Source: Lysobacter sp. Root916 (GTDB taxonomy: Bacteria; Pseudomonadota; Gammaproteobacteria; Xanthomonadales; Xanthomonadaceae). Taken from it: a stretch of 64,000 bases of DNA. Positions within the stretch are counted from its first letter, which is position 1, and the number at the start of each line of letters is the position of its first letter. Location: positions 382,367 through 446,366 of the forward strand of contig NZ_LMJF01000001.1 of assembly GCF_001429785.1 (NCBI RefSeq), read 5' to 3'. The position numbers were made by a program, and so were the translations under genes. The notes under the pieces were generated by a model, which was given only the letters and a program-made list of their open reading frames with translations, had not been told where the DNA came from and made no database searches. Positions 46,782 to 55,753 of the stretch are shown piece by piece.

Positions 46782-47739
46782 GCGGCATCAGCGCGAGCGC
46801 GCGCAGGCAGGCATGACGATGCGCGCCGCCGCTGCTGGGGCCCAGCTCGGGCTGCCCCGGCAGCATCAGACGGTAGCGGCGGCCGTCGCGTTCGGCTTCG
46901 TCGACCCAACGCGCCAGACGCGCGATCCGCGCCTCGTAGCCCAGCGCGAGCACCGCGCGCCAGTCCAGCACCACATCGGCGCCCAGCGGCTGTTCGTATT
47001 CGCGCACCAGCAGCGCGTCGCGCCGCGCCGAAGGTTTCCACGCGATCGCGCGACGCGCGTCGCCGCTACGGTAGCCGCGCAGGTGATGGACGTCGTCGCC
47101 GCTGGGATGCAGGCGGGTCTGGATCTGATCGCCGCTGCCGGTCGGCAGCGGCGGGCCGTGCGGTTCCGGTGCCGGATACACCAGCAAGGGCGCATCGGGC
47201 CAGACGTAGGCCCAGGCGCGCGCCAGGCCGAGAGGACGCGTGGTCGATACGCGCAGGCGCGGCAGCTCGAACCAGCCGCGCTGGCGCGTGGCGAAGCTGA
47301 GTTCGGCCTCGCCGCTGCCGGCGTCCAGGTCCAACGGCGCTAGCGCATCGCTGTCGCCGTCGTCGTCCACGCGCAGGCCGCGGCGCGCGCGTTCGGGCGG
47401 CGCCTTGGCGTGCACGCGCACGCGCAGCGGCTGGCCGGCGGCGATCGGTTCGGCGTCGATCGCGACCACGCTCAGGCCGGTGAGCTGCATCTGCGCCGCG
47501 ATCAGGCTGGCCAGCCCGGCGCCGGACAGCAGCAGGGCGAGCAGCAGCGCGGGATTGTTGTTGTAGTTCAGCGCGCCCAGCAGCATCGACATCAGCGCGA
47601 CCGCGAAGAACAGGCCGAAGCCGGTCGGCAGCACGTACACGCGGCCGCGATGGAAGCTAGCCGGCAAAGCCTCCGGATCGCGCGGTCGCGCGAACTTGCG
47701 CAGGCGCGCGCGCAGGCCGGGGCGCGGACGGTCCGCCAT
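46774..47739 (-). CDS. DUF58 domain-containing membrane protein
   Basis: The 321 residues begin with two hydrophobic helices (about 38-56 and 64-82). A DUF58/von Willebrand A-like domain follows with the hallmark GDDVHHLRGYRSGDARRAIAWK (in pieces) near residues 214-240, an adhesion-like metal-binding fold. DUF58 proteins form operons with MoxR-type AAA ATPases and transglutaminases, as here: moxR before and tgpA after on the same strand. The exact role is not known. Confidence 0.88.
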   Translation of the reverse strand: MADRPRPGLRARLRKFARPRDPEALPASFHRGRVYVLPTGFGLFFAVALMSMLLGALNYNNNPALLLALLLSGAGLASLIAAQMQLTGLSVVAIDAEPIAAGQPLRVRVHAKAPPERARRGLRVDDDGDSDALAPLDLDAGSGEAELSFATRQRGWFELPRLRVSTTRPLGLARAWAYVWPDAPLLVYPAPEPHGPPLPTGSGDQIQTRLHPSGDDVHHLRGYRSGDARRAIAWKPSARRDALLVREYEQPLGADVVLDWRAVLALGYEARIARLARWVDEAERDGRRYRLMLPGQPELGPSSGGAHRHACLRALALMPHA

Positions 47740-47744
47740 CGCGC

Positions 47745-48698
47745 TCAGTCCACCGGCACCGCGTGCAGAATCGCCTTGGCCAGGGCGCCGTCGTGTCCGG
47801 CATCGGCGTCGGCGACCAGGCGGTGCGCGGCGACCGGCGCGAACAGCGCCTGCACGTCCTCGGGCAGCACGTGCGCGCGGCCCAGCAGCAGGGCGTAGGC
47901 GCGCGCGGCGCGCAGCAGGGCCAGGCCGGCGCGTGGCGACAGGCCCACGCGCACGCCCGGATGGCGGCGGCTGCGCGCGAGCAGCGCCTGCACATAGCCG
48001 ATCAAAGCGTCGCTGGCGTGCACCGCGTTGACCGCGCCGCGCGCCGCGATCACGTCCTCGCTGCCCAGGATCGGCAGGGTCTGGGCGATCAGGTCGCGGC
48101 GATTGGCGCCGGCCAGCAGGTCGCGTTCGGCGGCCTCACCCGGGTAGCCCAGCGCCAGTCGCAATAAGAAGCGGTCGAGTTGCGAGTCAGGTAGCGGATA
48201 GGTGCCGGCCAGGTCGACCGGGTTCTGGGTCGCGATCACGAAGAACGGATCGGGCAGGGCATGGGTGGTGCCGTCGACGGTGACCTGGTGCTCGGCCATG
48301 GCCTCCAGCAACGCGCTTTGGGTGCGCGGCGGCGCGCGGTTGATCTCGTCGGCCAGCAATACCTGCGTGAACACCGGGCCCGGATGGAACTGGAAACTGC
48401 GCGCCTGCGGATCGAACACCGACACGCCGACCACGTCGGCCGGCAACAGGTCGGAGGTGAACTGCACGCGCTGGAACTCAAGCCCCAAGGTCGCGGCCAG
48501 GGCGTGCGCGAGCGTGGTCTTGCCCAGTCCGGGCAGGTCCTCGATCAGCAGATGGCCGTCCGACAGCAGGGCCACGAACGCGAGCCGGACTTCGTGCGGC
48601 TTGCCCAGCACCAGGCCGTTGACCTGCGCCTGCGCGCGATCGAGGGCGTCGCGCAGGCCATCGGTTAGCATGGATGCCGTCGTGGGGGATGCCGCCAT
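47745..48698 (-). CDS. MoxR-family AAA+ ATPase
   Basis: The 317 residues show a MoxR AAA+ domain: Walker A EDLPGLGKTTLA, Walker B LLADEINRAPPRTQSALLEAM, sensor VIATQNPVDLAGTYPLP and SPRAGLALLRAARAYALLLG. It is thought to act as a chaperone for a partner protein, here probably DUF58 or TgpA. ATG 48698 has AGGAGA 9 bases upstream and gives a normal length; a longer open frame upstream is not credible. First gene of the moxR-DUF58-tgpA-slp operon. Confidence 0.92.
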   Translation of the reverse strand: MAASPTTASMLTDGLRDALDRAQAQVNGLVLGKPHEVRLAFVALLSDGHLLIEDLPGLGKTTLAHALAATLGLEFQRVQFTSDLLPADVVGVSVFDPQARSFQFHPGPVFTQVLLADEINRAPPRTQSALLEAMAEHQVTVDGTTHALPDPFFVIATQNPVDLAGTYPLPDSQLDRFLLRLALGYPGEAAERDLLAGANRRDLIAQTLPILGSEDVIAARGAVNAVHASDALIGYVQALLARSRRHPGVRVGLSPRAGLALLRAARAYALLLGRAHVLPEDVQALFAPVAAHRLVADADAGHDGALAKAILHAVPVD

Positions 48699-48912
48699 CG
48701 TGCTCGTCTCCTGAGAATCGCGTCGAAAATCCGGAGCGCGCCGCATCGCGGCCGCTGCGTCCGGTGCGCGACGGGCAGGGCGCTTATGCGCCACGTCCGC
48801 CCGCGTCGAGTCCATCAGAGTGTAACGAGGTCGCGAGTCGATGCGGGATGCGGAACAGCTTGCTGCAAACCAGGCGGATGCGAACGAGGTCGATGTCCAT
48901 CGGGACCTTGTG

Positions 48913-50745
48913 ATGCGCCGCACTTTTTGGGTTTTGTGGACGCTGGTCCTGTCGCTCAAGTTGCTGGTCGCCGCGCGCCTGCCCTTGTTCGTGGACGAGG
49001 CCTTCTATTGGTGGGAAGGGCGGCATCCGGCCGCCGCCTATTCCGACCTGCCCGGTCTGACCGCCTGGCTCGCGCGCCTGGGCACCACCATCGGCGGCGA
49101 ACACACGCTGGCTTTGCGCGCGCCGTTCCTGGCGATCGCCGCGCTGCTGCCCTTGCTGGTGCAACGCATCGCCGCGCGCGAATACGGTATGCGCGCCGGC
49201 TGGCAGGCGGCCTGTTTCGCGCTGCTGCTGCCCTTGGGCGGCACGCTGGGCCTGCTGGCCTTGCCGGACGCGGCGATGGCGCTGGCGACCTTGCTGTGCA
49301 TGGACGCGGGTGCGCGCCTGCTGCGTCGCGTCGATGCCGCCACCGCGCTGGAACTGGCCGCCGGCCTGAGCATAGGCGCGCTCAGCCATTACCGTTTCAT
49401 CGCCGTGATCGGCGTGGGTTTCTTGGCTTTGCTGATGTTGGCCGATGGCCGCCGTGCCTTGCGCGACGTGCGCACCCTGACCGCGATCGCAATCGGCGCT
49501 TCGGCCTGGGCGCCGCTGGTGTTCTGGAACGTCGAGAACGCCGAGGCCGGCCTGCGTTTCCAGTTGGTCGATCGCCATCCCTGGGCCTTCCACGGCGACG
49601 GCCTGTGGTTCGTCGCGATCCAGGCTCTGCTGGTCACGCCGCCGCTGTTCCTGGCGCTGATGCTGGCGGCCAAGCGCGGTTATCGCGCCCACGCGCAGGC
49701 GACGCGCTACTTCGCCCTGCTGGGCGGTCTGCTGGTGTTGGGTTTCTTCGCCCTGGGGTTCTTCGCCGACACCGAGCGCGTGAGTTTCCACTGGCCCTTG
49801 CCCGGCTATTTCGCGCTGCTGCCCTTGTTGCCGGCGCTGCTGGCGCAGTGGCCGCGCTGGGCGCGGCGCCTGACCTGGATCGCGGCCGCGCTGGGCCTGT
49901 TGTCGATGCTGGGCTACTACGTCGCGGTGTCGGTGCCGCAGGTGCGCGCGCTGAGCGCGGCGCAGAAGTGGTATCCGAGCAACTTCGCCGGTTGGGACGA
50001 GCTGGCCGCGAGCGTGCGCGCGCGACGCGCGCGCATGCCGGCCGGCACGCGCCTGATCGCCGACAACTTCAAGGTCGCCGCCGAGCTGGGTTTCGCCCTG
50101 CGCGATCCGCGCATCGCGGTGCTCGATCATCCGCTCAATCACAAGCACGGCCGCGCGCCGCAGCTGCGACTGTGGGGCCTGAGCAGCGCGGGGCGCGCCG
50201 ACTGGGGCGATGCGCCGGTGCTGCTGGTGGTGGGCGCCAGCGAGGTCGAGTACAAGAACTTGCTCGATCGCTACCAGGCCTTGTGCGCGATGGTCGGGCC
50301 GCTGCCGCCGCCGCAAGTGCTCAACGTCGATCACGGCCGCCAGCGGTTCCTGCTGTTCGCGCTGGACCGTCCGCGCACGGGCGCGTGCACGACGCCGGCG
50401 ATGGCCTGGATCGACACGCCCGAATCGCGCGCGCGCATCGGTCGCCGCTTCGACCTGCGCGGTTGGGCGTTCAAGGACGGGGTCGGATTGGATGGCGTCG
50501 AGGTCACCCTCGACGGGCGCGTGGTCGCGCAGGCGCGCTACGGCCTGGAGCGCCTGGACGTGCAGGCCTATTGGGCGCGTTCGCGCGATCCGCGGCAGCC
50601 GCAGGTGGGGTTCACCGCGCAGGTCGCGCTGGACGCGGGTGTGGCGCCGGGCCGGCACTGGCTGGGCCTGCGTCTGCGCGGTCGCGACGGCAGCGTCGAG
50701 ACCTGGTCGGAGCAGCCGGTCGAACTGGTCGACGCGGCGCCCTGA
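48913..50745 (+). CDS. GT39-like integral membrane glycosyltransferase
   Basis: The protein is about 610 residues with many hydrophobic helices. It shows the GT-C pattern of the ArnT/PMT-like GT39 group: the early acidic LFVDEAFYWWEGRHPAAAYSD (in pieces) with a catalytic-type Asp-Glu, then GALSHYRFIAVIGVG and a C-terminal soluble domain. Such enzymes transfer sugars from polyprenyl phosphate carriers outside the inner membrane. ATG 48913 begins directly before the first helix; ATG 48841 is in frame and adds 24 polar residues. The target glycan or protein is unknown. Confidence 0.8.
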   Translation: MRRTFWVLWTLVLSLKLLVAARLPLFVDEAFYWWEGRHPAAAYSDLPGLTAWLARLGTTIGGEHTLALRAPFLAIAALLPLLVQRIAAREYGMRAGWQAACFALLLPLGGTLGLLALPDAAMALATLLCMDAGARLLRRVDAATALELAAGLSIGALSHYRFIAVIGVGFLALLMLADGRRALRDVRTLTAIAIGASAWAPLVFWNVENAEAGLRFQLVDRHPWAFHGDGLWFVAIQALLVTPPLFLALMLAAKRGYRAHAQATRYFALLGGLLVLGFFALGFFADTERVSFHWPLPGYFALLPLLPALLAQWPRWARRLTWIAAALGLLSMLGYYVAVSVPQVRALSAAQKWYPSNFAGWDELAASVRARRARMPAGTRLIADNFKVAAELGFALRDPRIAVLDHPLNHKHGRAPQLRLWGLSSAGRADWGDAPVLLVVGASEVEYKNLLDRYQALCAMVGPLPPPQVLNVDHGRQRFLLFALDRPRTGACTTPAMAWIDTPESRARIGRRFDLRGWAFKDGVGLDGVEVTLDGRVVAQARYGLERLDVQAYWARSRDPRQPQVGFTAQVALDAGVAPGRHWLGLRLRGRDGSVETWSEQPVELVDAAP

Positions 50746-50791
50746 AGTCGAACCGCGCCGACGCGCTGCGCGCGCGTCGGCGCCAAGCGGC

Positions 50792-51310
50792 TTACTCCTG
50801 CGGCGCGACATCCAGATAGCCGCCGGCGGCGGCCACGGTGGCCCACAGGTCCGGCTTGGCCTTGAACGAACGGTCGAACAGACGTTCTGCGCCCGCGCGA
50901 TCGCCCTGGATCAGGTAGTACGCGCCGATCTCGGCCAGCTTGGTTTCGTCGCCGTCGTTCACGCTCAGGAAGCGATCGAACATCGCCTTGGCCTTGTCCC
51001 ACTCGCCGGCCTCGCGATAGACGCGGGCGATGCGGTAGAAGTCGGTGTCCTCGGGCTTGCCGGCCAGCACCTGGTCGAACAGCGCCTGGCCTTCGGCCTT
51101 ATGGCCGCCGAGGTAGTAGACGCGGCCGACCGCGATGCGTTCCCAACTGCCCTTGCCGGCCAGCGCGGTGGCGGTCTGCAGCAGGGCCATGGCGGCATCG
51201 GGCTTGGGCTTGTCGCGGTAGGACGGCGCCGCGACCTTCTGCGCGGCGGTGCCCACCGCGATACCCGAGACGAACAAAACTCCCGCGACGGCTGCGGTGC
51301 GAATCTTCAT
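50792..51310 (-). CDS. Secreted tetratricopeptide-type repeat protein
   Basis: The 172 residues have a signal peptide (AAVAGVLFVSGIAVGTAAQ). Helical repeats of TPR type follow, for example WERIAVGRVYYLGGHKAEG, FYRIARVYREAGEWDKAKAM and KLAEIGAYYLIQGDRAGAE. Such repeats mediate protein-protein binding, here probably in the periplasm. Convergent with the glycosyltransferase gene. No partner can be named. Confidence 0.8.
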   Translation of the reverse strand: MKIRTAAVAGVLFVSGIAVGTAAQKVAAPSYRDKPKPDAAMALLQTATALAGKGSWERIAVGRVYYLGGHKAEGQALFDQVLAGKPEDTDFYRIARVYREAGEWDKAKAMFDRFLSVNDGDETKLAEIGAYYLIQGDRAGAERLFDRSFKAKPDLWATVAAAGGYLDVAPQE

Positions 51311-51403
51311 GCTGGTTTTCCCCTGGATAGTGCTGCGAGCATAGCCAAGGTCCGCTCGCCCGTGAGGCGCGCGTGGCTGCGTTTGCGTCGAAGCGGTGCC
51401 GGA

Positions 51404-51997
51404 CTAGGGCAGGGCGTAGCCGGCCGCGCGCAGCAGGCGCGCGGTTTCGATCAGCGGCAGGCCGATCAGGGCGCTGGGGTCGCGGTTGTCGATCGCGTCG
51501 AACAAGCTGATGCCCAGTCCCTCGGATTTGAAGCTGCCGGCGCAGTCGTAGGGCTGCTCGGCGTCGACGTAGCGTTCGATTTCGGCGCGGCTCAGTGCGC
51601 GGAAGCGCACCACGGTGACGTCCAGGGCGCCCTGCGTGGCCTGGCCGCCGCGGGCCAGGCTCAACGCGGTCAGGAAGCGCACCTCGCGCTCCGACATCGA
51701 GGCCAGCTGGGCGATCGCGCCGGCGCGGTCGCCGGGCTTGCCGATCGGGCGGCCGTCGAACTCGGCGACCTGGTCCGAACCCAGCACCCAGGCCCCGGGC
51801 CTGCGCGCGGCGACCTCCTCGGCCTTGGCCCGGGCCAGGCGCTGGGCCAGGTCCAGCGGCGATTCGCCCGGGCGCGGGGTCTCGTCGACCCGCGGGCGCT
51901 CGCAGTCGAAGGGCAGGCGCAGGCGCTGCAGCAGCTCGCGCCGATAGACCGAGGTCGAGGCCAGCACCAGCGGCGCCGGGGGCGGGGAAGCGGGCAT
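51404..51997 (-). CDS. maf: Maf-like nucleotide pyrophosphatase (YceF type)
   Basis: The 197 residues show the Maf fold: LVLASTSVYRRELLQRLRLPF, a middle VLGSDQVAEFDGRPIGKPG and YDCAGSFKSEGLGISLFD. YceF-type members hydrolyse 7-methyl-GTP. It is next to yceD and rpmF in E. coli as well, but here it lies on the opposite strand. ATG 51997 gives the usual short N terminus; the much longer open frame upstream is an overlap artefact. Confidence 0.92.
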   Translation of the reverse strand: MPASPPPAPLVLASTSVYRRELLQRLRLPFDCERPRVDETPRPGESPLDLAQRLARAKAEEVAARRPGAWVLGSDQVAEFDGRPIGKPGDRAGAIAQLASMSEREVRFLTALSLARGGQATQGALDVTVVRFRALSRAEIERYVDAEQPYDCAGSFKSEGLGISLFDAIDNRDPSALIGLPLIETARLLRAAGYALP

Positions 51998-52008
51998 GGC
52001 GGCCGCGT

Positions 52009-52374
52009 TCAGGCCAGCGGCGCGCGCGCGCGCTCGATCTGCGACAACTGCTGCTCGATCCGGCCGCGCGCGGCGTCGATCGAGGCCCGGACCTCGGCCA
52101 GCTGCTCGGGGCTGGCCGAATTGCCGTGGTCGCGCAGCCACAGGCGCTGGCGCAGCATTTCGCGCATGGCGTCGCCGACCGGGTCCAGAGTCAGGTCGCC
52201 GGCGACCGCCTCGATCTCGGCCCGGGCCGTGCGCAGGCGGGCTTCCAGGGCATCGGCGGCGTCCAGCAGCTCGCGCACCGCGCGCTGGTGGCGGCCGGAG
52301 CCGCGGCGCAGGCCGAACGCGACCACGGCGGCGGCCGCCAGCGCGGCCAGAAGCAGGATCAGGGTGGTGGTCAC
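52009..52374 (-). CDS. Membrane-anchored coiled-coil protein of unknown function
   Basis: The 121 residues have an N-terminal helix TLILLLAALAAAAVVAFGL. A long charged helical region follows (AVRELLDAADALEARLRTAR), likely a coiled coil, and the protein ends LSQIERARAPLA. GTG start. It lies 11 bp upstream of maf on the same strand, so it is probably cotranscribed with it. It has the single-anchor, coiled-coil layout of small envelope scaffolding proteins, but no family is recognised. Confidence 0.7.
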   Translation of the reverse strand: MTTTLILLLAALAAAAVVAFGLRRGSGRHQRAVRELLDAADALEARLRTARAEIEAVAGDLTLDPVGDAMREMLRQRLWLRDHGNSASPEQLAEVRASIDAARGRIEQQLSQIERARAPLA

Positions 52375-52461
52375 GGCGGAGTCGGCTGAACGCAGGGAAA
52401 GCCGAAGTCTGACCCGAGGGCCCAGCCGGCGGCAAATCCCCGCCAGGCCTGGGTTTCCGGT

Positions 52462-52490
52462 TTGACATCAGGGGGTTGGGTCTCTAACAT
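52462..52490 (+). promoter_or_regulatory. Near-consensus sigma-70 promoter of yceD-rpmF
   Basis: TTGACA (perfect -35) is followed by 17 bp and TAACAT (-10, one base from the TATAAT-type pattern in two positions). Transcription would start near 52496-52498, only 3-5 bases before the yceD ATG at 52501. The TTG of the -35 box can be misread as a start codon. Confidence 0.85.
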
Positions 52491-52500
52491 TCCGCGGCTT

Positions 52501-53028
52501 ATGTCAGCGGACGTGCCAGCCGGGCGGGTGCCCGAAGTACTCGATGCCTGGCGCCTGGTGGCCGCAAGGCGCGGCGTCGAGGGGCGCGTGCCGTTGTCGT
52601 CGTTCAAGCGGCTGCAGGACAGTCTGCTCGATACCGAGGGTGACGTGACGTTCTCGTTGGATTTCGCCAACGACGAACTGCAGGTGCCCTACGTCGAGTT
52701 GAAGATCGATACGGCGTTGCCGCTGCTGTGCCAGCGCAGCCTGGAACGGTTCCTGCTGCCGGTGCAGATCGTGCAGCGCCTGGGCTTGATCCGCGAGGAA
52801 GCGGACGAGGCCGGGCTGCCGCCGGGTTACGAACCGCTGCTGATGCCGGAAGACGGCCAGCTGCGGACCATCGAACTGGTCGAGGACGAACTCATCCTCG
52901 CCGTACCGGTGGTGCCGATGGCTCCGGGCACGGAAGCGATGGAGCGGGACTGGCCGGCCACCGAGGCCGAACAGGAACGCACCCATCCCTTCGCGGCGTT
53001 GTCGGCGTTGAAGAACAAATCGAACTGA
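52501..53028 (+). CDS. yceD: YceD (DUF177) family protein
   Basis: The 175 residues match the YceD family: [18 protein letters not shown] at the N terminus, [21 protein letters not shown] and [18 protein letters not shown]. YceD proteins are linked to 23S rRNA stability and are encoded before rpmF in most bacteria. ATG 52501 gives the family N terminus MSADVPAG. There is no ribosome site; a near-consensus promoter ends 11 bases before the ATG, so the transcript looks almost leaderless. rpmF follows after 85 bp. Confidence 0.93.
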   Translation: MSADVPAGRVPEVLDAWRLVAARRGVEGRVPLSSFKRLQDSLLDTEGDVTFSLDFANDELQVPYVELKIDTALPLLCQRSLERFLLPVQIVQRLGLIREEADEAGLPPGYEPLLMPEDGQLRTIELVEDELILAVPVVPMAPGTEAMERDWPATEAEQERTHPFAALSALKNKSN

Positions 53029-53113
53029 TCCACCGCGGCGCTCCGCAAGACGCGCCCGGGCAGTACCGCAAACTCTCAGTTTCAGTTTCCACAGTTTCTC
53101 TTGGAGCAAGACC

Positions 53114-53308
53114 ATGGCTGTCCAGAAGTCCCGCGTTTCCCCGTCCCGCCGCGGCCAGCGCCGCGCCCATGACGCGCTGACCAGCAAGCAGCTGGCCACC
53201 GACCCGACCACCGGCGAGACCCACATCCGCCACCACGTCACCGCCGACGGCTACTACCGCGGCAAGAAGGTGATCAACACCCAGTCCAAGGTCGCCGACG
53301 AAGAGTAA
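53114..53308 (+). CDS. rpmF: Large ribosomal subunit protein bL32
   Basis: The 64 residues are a standard bL32: [20 protein letters not shown] and [20 protein letters not shown]. The zinc-binding cysteines of some bL32 proteins are absent, as usual in gammaproteobacteria. It follows yceD on the same strand. In E. coli plsX comes next; here it is missing and fabH follows after about 200 bp. Confidence 0.97.
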   Translation: MAVQKSRVSPSRRGQRRAHDALTSKQLATDPTTGETHIRHHVTADGYYRGKKVINTQSKVADEE

Positions 53309-53513
53309 TCTTCGCTTCGCCCGTCGCGCCGCGCGCACGCACCAGCGGCGCGCGGGGCCGTCGCCGATCCGGCCGCCGCTGTCATAGCGCGCGGAACCAA
53401 CACGTGCTTACCCAGCACGCGGGACCTGCGGCCGCCACGGCGGGGTTCCGCCGCCAGCGCGTCTGGCGGAATGGCCCGATCGGGCCTGGCTACGGTTCCG
53501 CAGCGGAGTGGTG

Positions 53514-54509
53514 ATGACTGAGCAGCGCAAGCAAGACCGGATCTATTCGCGTGTCGCGGGCACCGGCAGCTATCTGCCGGAAAAGATCCTGACCAACGAC
53601 GACCTCGCCAAGATGGTCGACACCAGCGACGAGTGGATCGCGGCCCGTACCGGCATCCGCGAACGCCACGTCGCCGCCGAAGGCGAAACCACCTGCGATC
53701 TGGCCTACCACGCCTCGCTGCGCGCGCTCGAAGCCGCCGGCGTCGCCGCGCAGGACCTGGACCTGATCGTGCTCGGCACGACCACGCCCGACCTGATTTT
53801 CCCGTCCACCGCCTGCCTGTTGCAGCACCGCCTGGGCGCCAACGGCTGCCCCGCGTTCGACGTCAACGCCGCCTGCTCGGGCTTCGTCTATGCGTTGACG
53901 GTGGCGGACAAGTTCATCCAGTCCGGCGCGGCCAAGACCGTGCTGGTGGTGGGCTCGGAAACCCTGACCCGCATGATCGACTGGAGCGACCGCGGCACCT
54001 GCGTGCTGTTCGGCGACGGCGCCGGCGCGGTCGTACTCAAGGCCGATAGCGAAACCGGCATCCTCAGCACCCATCTGCACGCCGACGGCGGCAAGAAGGA
54101 GCTGCTGTGGAACCCGGTCGGCGTCTCGGTCGGCTTCAAGCCGGAAGAGCACAACGCCGGCGTGAAGGTGATGATGACCGGCAACGAGGTCTTCAAGCAC
54201 GCGGTCAAGGCGCTGGATTCGGTGGTCGAGGAGACCCTGGAAGCCAACGGCCTGGACCGTCACGACATCGACTGGCTGATTCCGCATCAGGCCAACCTGC
54301 GCATTATCGAAGCCACGGCCAAGCGCCTGGACATGCCGATGGAGCGCGTGGTGGTCACCGTCGACAAGCACGGCAACACCTCCTCGGGCTCGGTGCCGCT
54401 GGCGCTGGACGAAGCGGTGCGCGACGGCCGCGTGCAGCGCGGCCAGCTGGTGCTGCTGGAGGCCTTCGGCGGCGGTTTCACCTGGGGCTCGGCGCTGCTG
54501 CGCTACTGA
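53514..54509 (+). CDS. fabH: Beta-ketoacyl-ACP synthase III
   Basis: The 331 residues carry the FabH catalytic triad: Cys121 in [13 protein letters not shown], His258 in [14 protein letters not shown] and Asn288 in [15 protein letters not shown]. It condenses acetyl-CoA (or a branched primer) with malonyl-ACP to start fatty acid chains. ATG 53514 has GGAG five bases upstream; two in-frame GTGs lie before it. A strong terminator-like hairpin follows (54537-54567). Confidence 0.96.
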   Translation: MTEQRKQDRIYSRVAGTGSYLPEKILTNDDLAKMVDTSDEWIAARTGIRERHVAAEGETTCDLAYHASLRALEAAGVAAQDLDLIVLGTTTPDLIFPSTACLLQHRLGANGCPAFDVNAACSGFVYALTVADKFIQSGAAKTVLVVGSETLTRMIDWSDRGTCVLFGDGAGAVVLKADSETGILSTHLHADGGKKELLWNPVGVSVGFKPEEHNAGVKVMMTGNEVFKHAVKALDSVVEETLEANGLDRHDIDWLIPHQANLRIIEATAKRLDMPMERVVVTVDKHGNTSSGSVPLALDEAVRDGRVQRGQLVLLEAFGGGFTWGSALLRY

Positions 54510-54536
54510 CCGGCTCGGTCTTCGCCGCCTCATCCG

Positions 54537-54567
54537 ACGCGCCCGGCTTGCCGGGCGCGTTCGTTTT
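54537..54567 (+). terminator. Intrinsic terminator between fabH and fabD
   Basis: ACGCGCCCGG and CCGGGCGCGT pair perfectly around CTTG, followed by TCGTTTT. It lies 28 bp after fabH and would separate its transcript from fabD. Confidence 0.75.
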
Positions 54568-54697
54568 CGCGCCTGAATTCGCGTCTTTGGAAACTGTCGC
54601 AATGCGTCACGATACGCGCGAGTACAGACGATGACGCGGTTTGCCTCGTATCATGCCGGTCCTTGACGAACTGGACCGGCGTTCGCGCCACGACTCG

Positions 54698-55645
54698 ATG
54701 AGCCACGACTCCCTCGCTTTCGTGTTTCCCGGACAGGGCTCGCAATCGCTGGGCATGCTCGCCGAGCTGTCCGAGCTGCATCCGCTGATCCGCGAAACCT
54801 TCGCCGAGGCCAGCGACGGCGCCGCGACCGACCTGTGGGCGCTGAGCCAGGGCGGTCCGGAAGAAATGCTCAACCGCACCGAATACACCCAGCCGGCGCT
54901 GCTCGCCGCGGGCGTGGCGGTGTGGCGCCTGTGGCAGGCCCAGGGCGGCGCGCAGCCGGCGCTGCTGTCGGGCCACAGCCTGGGCGAGTACACCGCCCTG
55001 GTCGCCGCCGGCGCGCTGTCGCTGAAGGACGCCGCCCATTTGGTGCGCCTGCGCGGACAGTTCATGCAGGACGCCGCGCCCGCGGGCACCGGTGCGATGG
55101 CCGCCGTGCTCGGCGCCGAGGACGCGCTGGTGCAGGAAGTCTGCGCCGCGGTGTCCGGCAAGGACGTGGTGGTGCCGGCGAACTACAACTCGCCCGGCCA
55201 GATCGTGATCGGCGGCCATGCCGCCGCGGTCGACGCCGCGCTGACCCTGCTGGCCGAACGCGGCGTGCGCAAGGCGGTCAAGCTGGCCGTGAGCGTGCCT
55301 TCGCACACCCCGCTGATGCGCGACGCCGCCAACCGCCTCGGCGAGGCGATGGCTGGCCTGAGCTGGCGCCAGCCCGCGCTGCCGGTGGTGCAGAACGTCG
55401 ACGCCCAGGCGCATGCCGAGCTCAACGCGATCCGCGACGCGCTGGTGCGCCAGCTCTATCTGCCGGTGCAGTGGACCGGCTGCGTGCAGGCCCTGGCCGC
55501 GCGCGGCGCGACGCGCGTGGCCGAATGCGGCCCCGGCAAGGTCCTCAGCGGCCTGGCCAAGCGCATCGACAAGGCGCTGGACGCGCGCCCGCTGGGCACG
55601 GTCGGCGATTTCGAGGCCGCCTTGGCGGACTGGTCGCAGGCCTGA
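54698..55645 (+). CDS. fabD: Malonyl-CoA:ACP transacylase
   Basis: The 315 residues show the FabD motifs: VFPGQGSQSLGML, the nucleophile Ser94 in LSGHSLGEYTALVAAGAL, His203 in VSVPSHTPLM and QNVDAQAH. It transfers malonyl groups from CoA to ACP. ATG 54698 is chosen because MSHDSLAFVFPGQGSQ is the family N terminus; in-frame starts lie further upstream. fabG follows after 108 bp. Confidence 0.96.
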   Translation: MSHDSLAFVFPGQGSQSLGMLAELSELHPLIRETFAEASDGAATDLWALSQGGPEEMLNRTEYTQPALLAAGVAVWRLWQAQGGAQPALLSGHSLGEYTALVAAGALSLKDAAHLVRLRGQFMQDAAPAGTGAMAAVLGAEDALVQEVCAAVSGKDVVVPANYNSPGQIVIGGHAAAVDAALTLLAERGVRKAVKLAVSVPSHTPLMRDAANRLGEAMAGLSWRQPALPVVQNVDAQAHAELNAIRDALVRQLYLPVQWTGCVQALAARGATRVAECGPGKVLSGLAKRIDKALDARPLGTVGDFEAALADWSQA

Positions 55646-55753
55646 ACCCTATCCTGGTCAGGCTGGCTGCGCGCTCCGCCCGTTTCGGGCGATGATCGCG
55701 CCGACGCCGCACCGAACCGTCGCCGCAGCGAATAGAAAGAAACGGAGCATTAC

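Noticed and set aside
47745..48959. Extended MoxR frame starting at 48959
   Set aside because: The extra 87 residues are basic and unlike the family; ATG 48698 has a good ribosome site and normal length.
52462..52500. TTG at 52462 as start of yceD
   Set aside because: This TTG is part of a perfect -35 box, and the family N terminus begins at ATG 52501.
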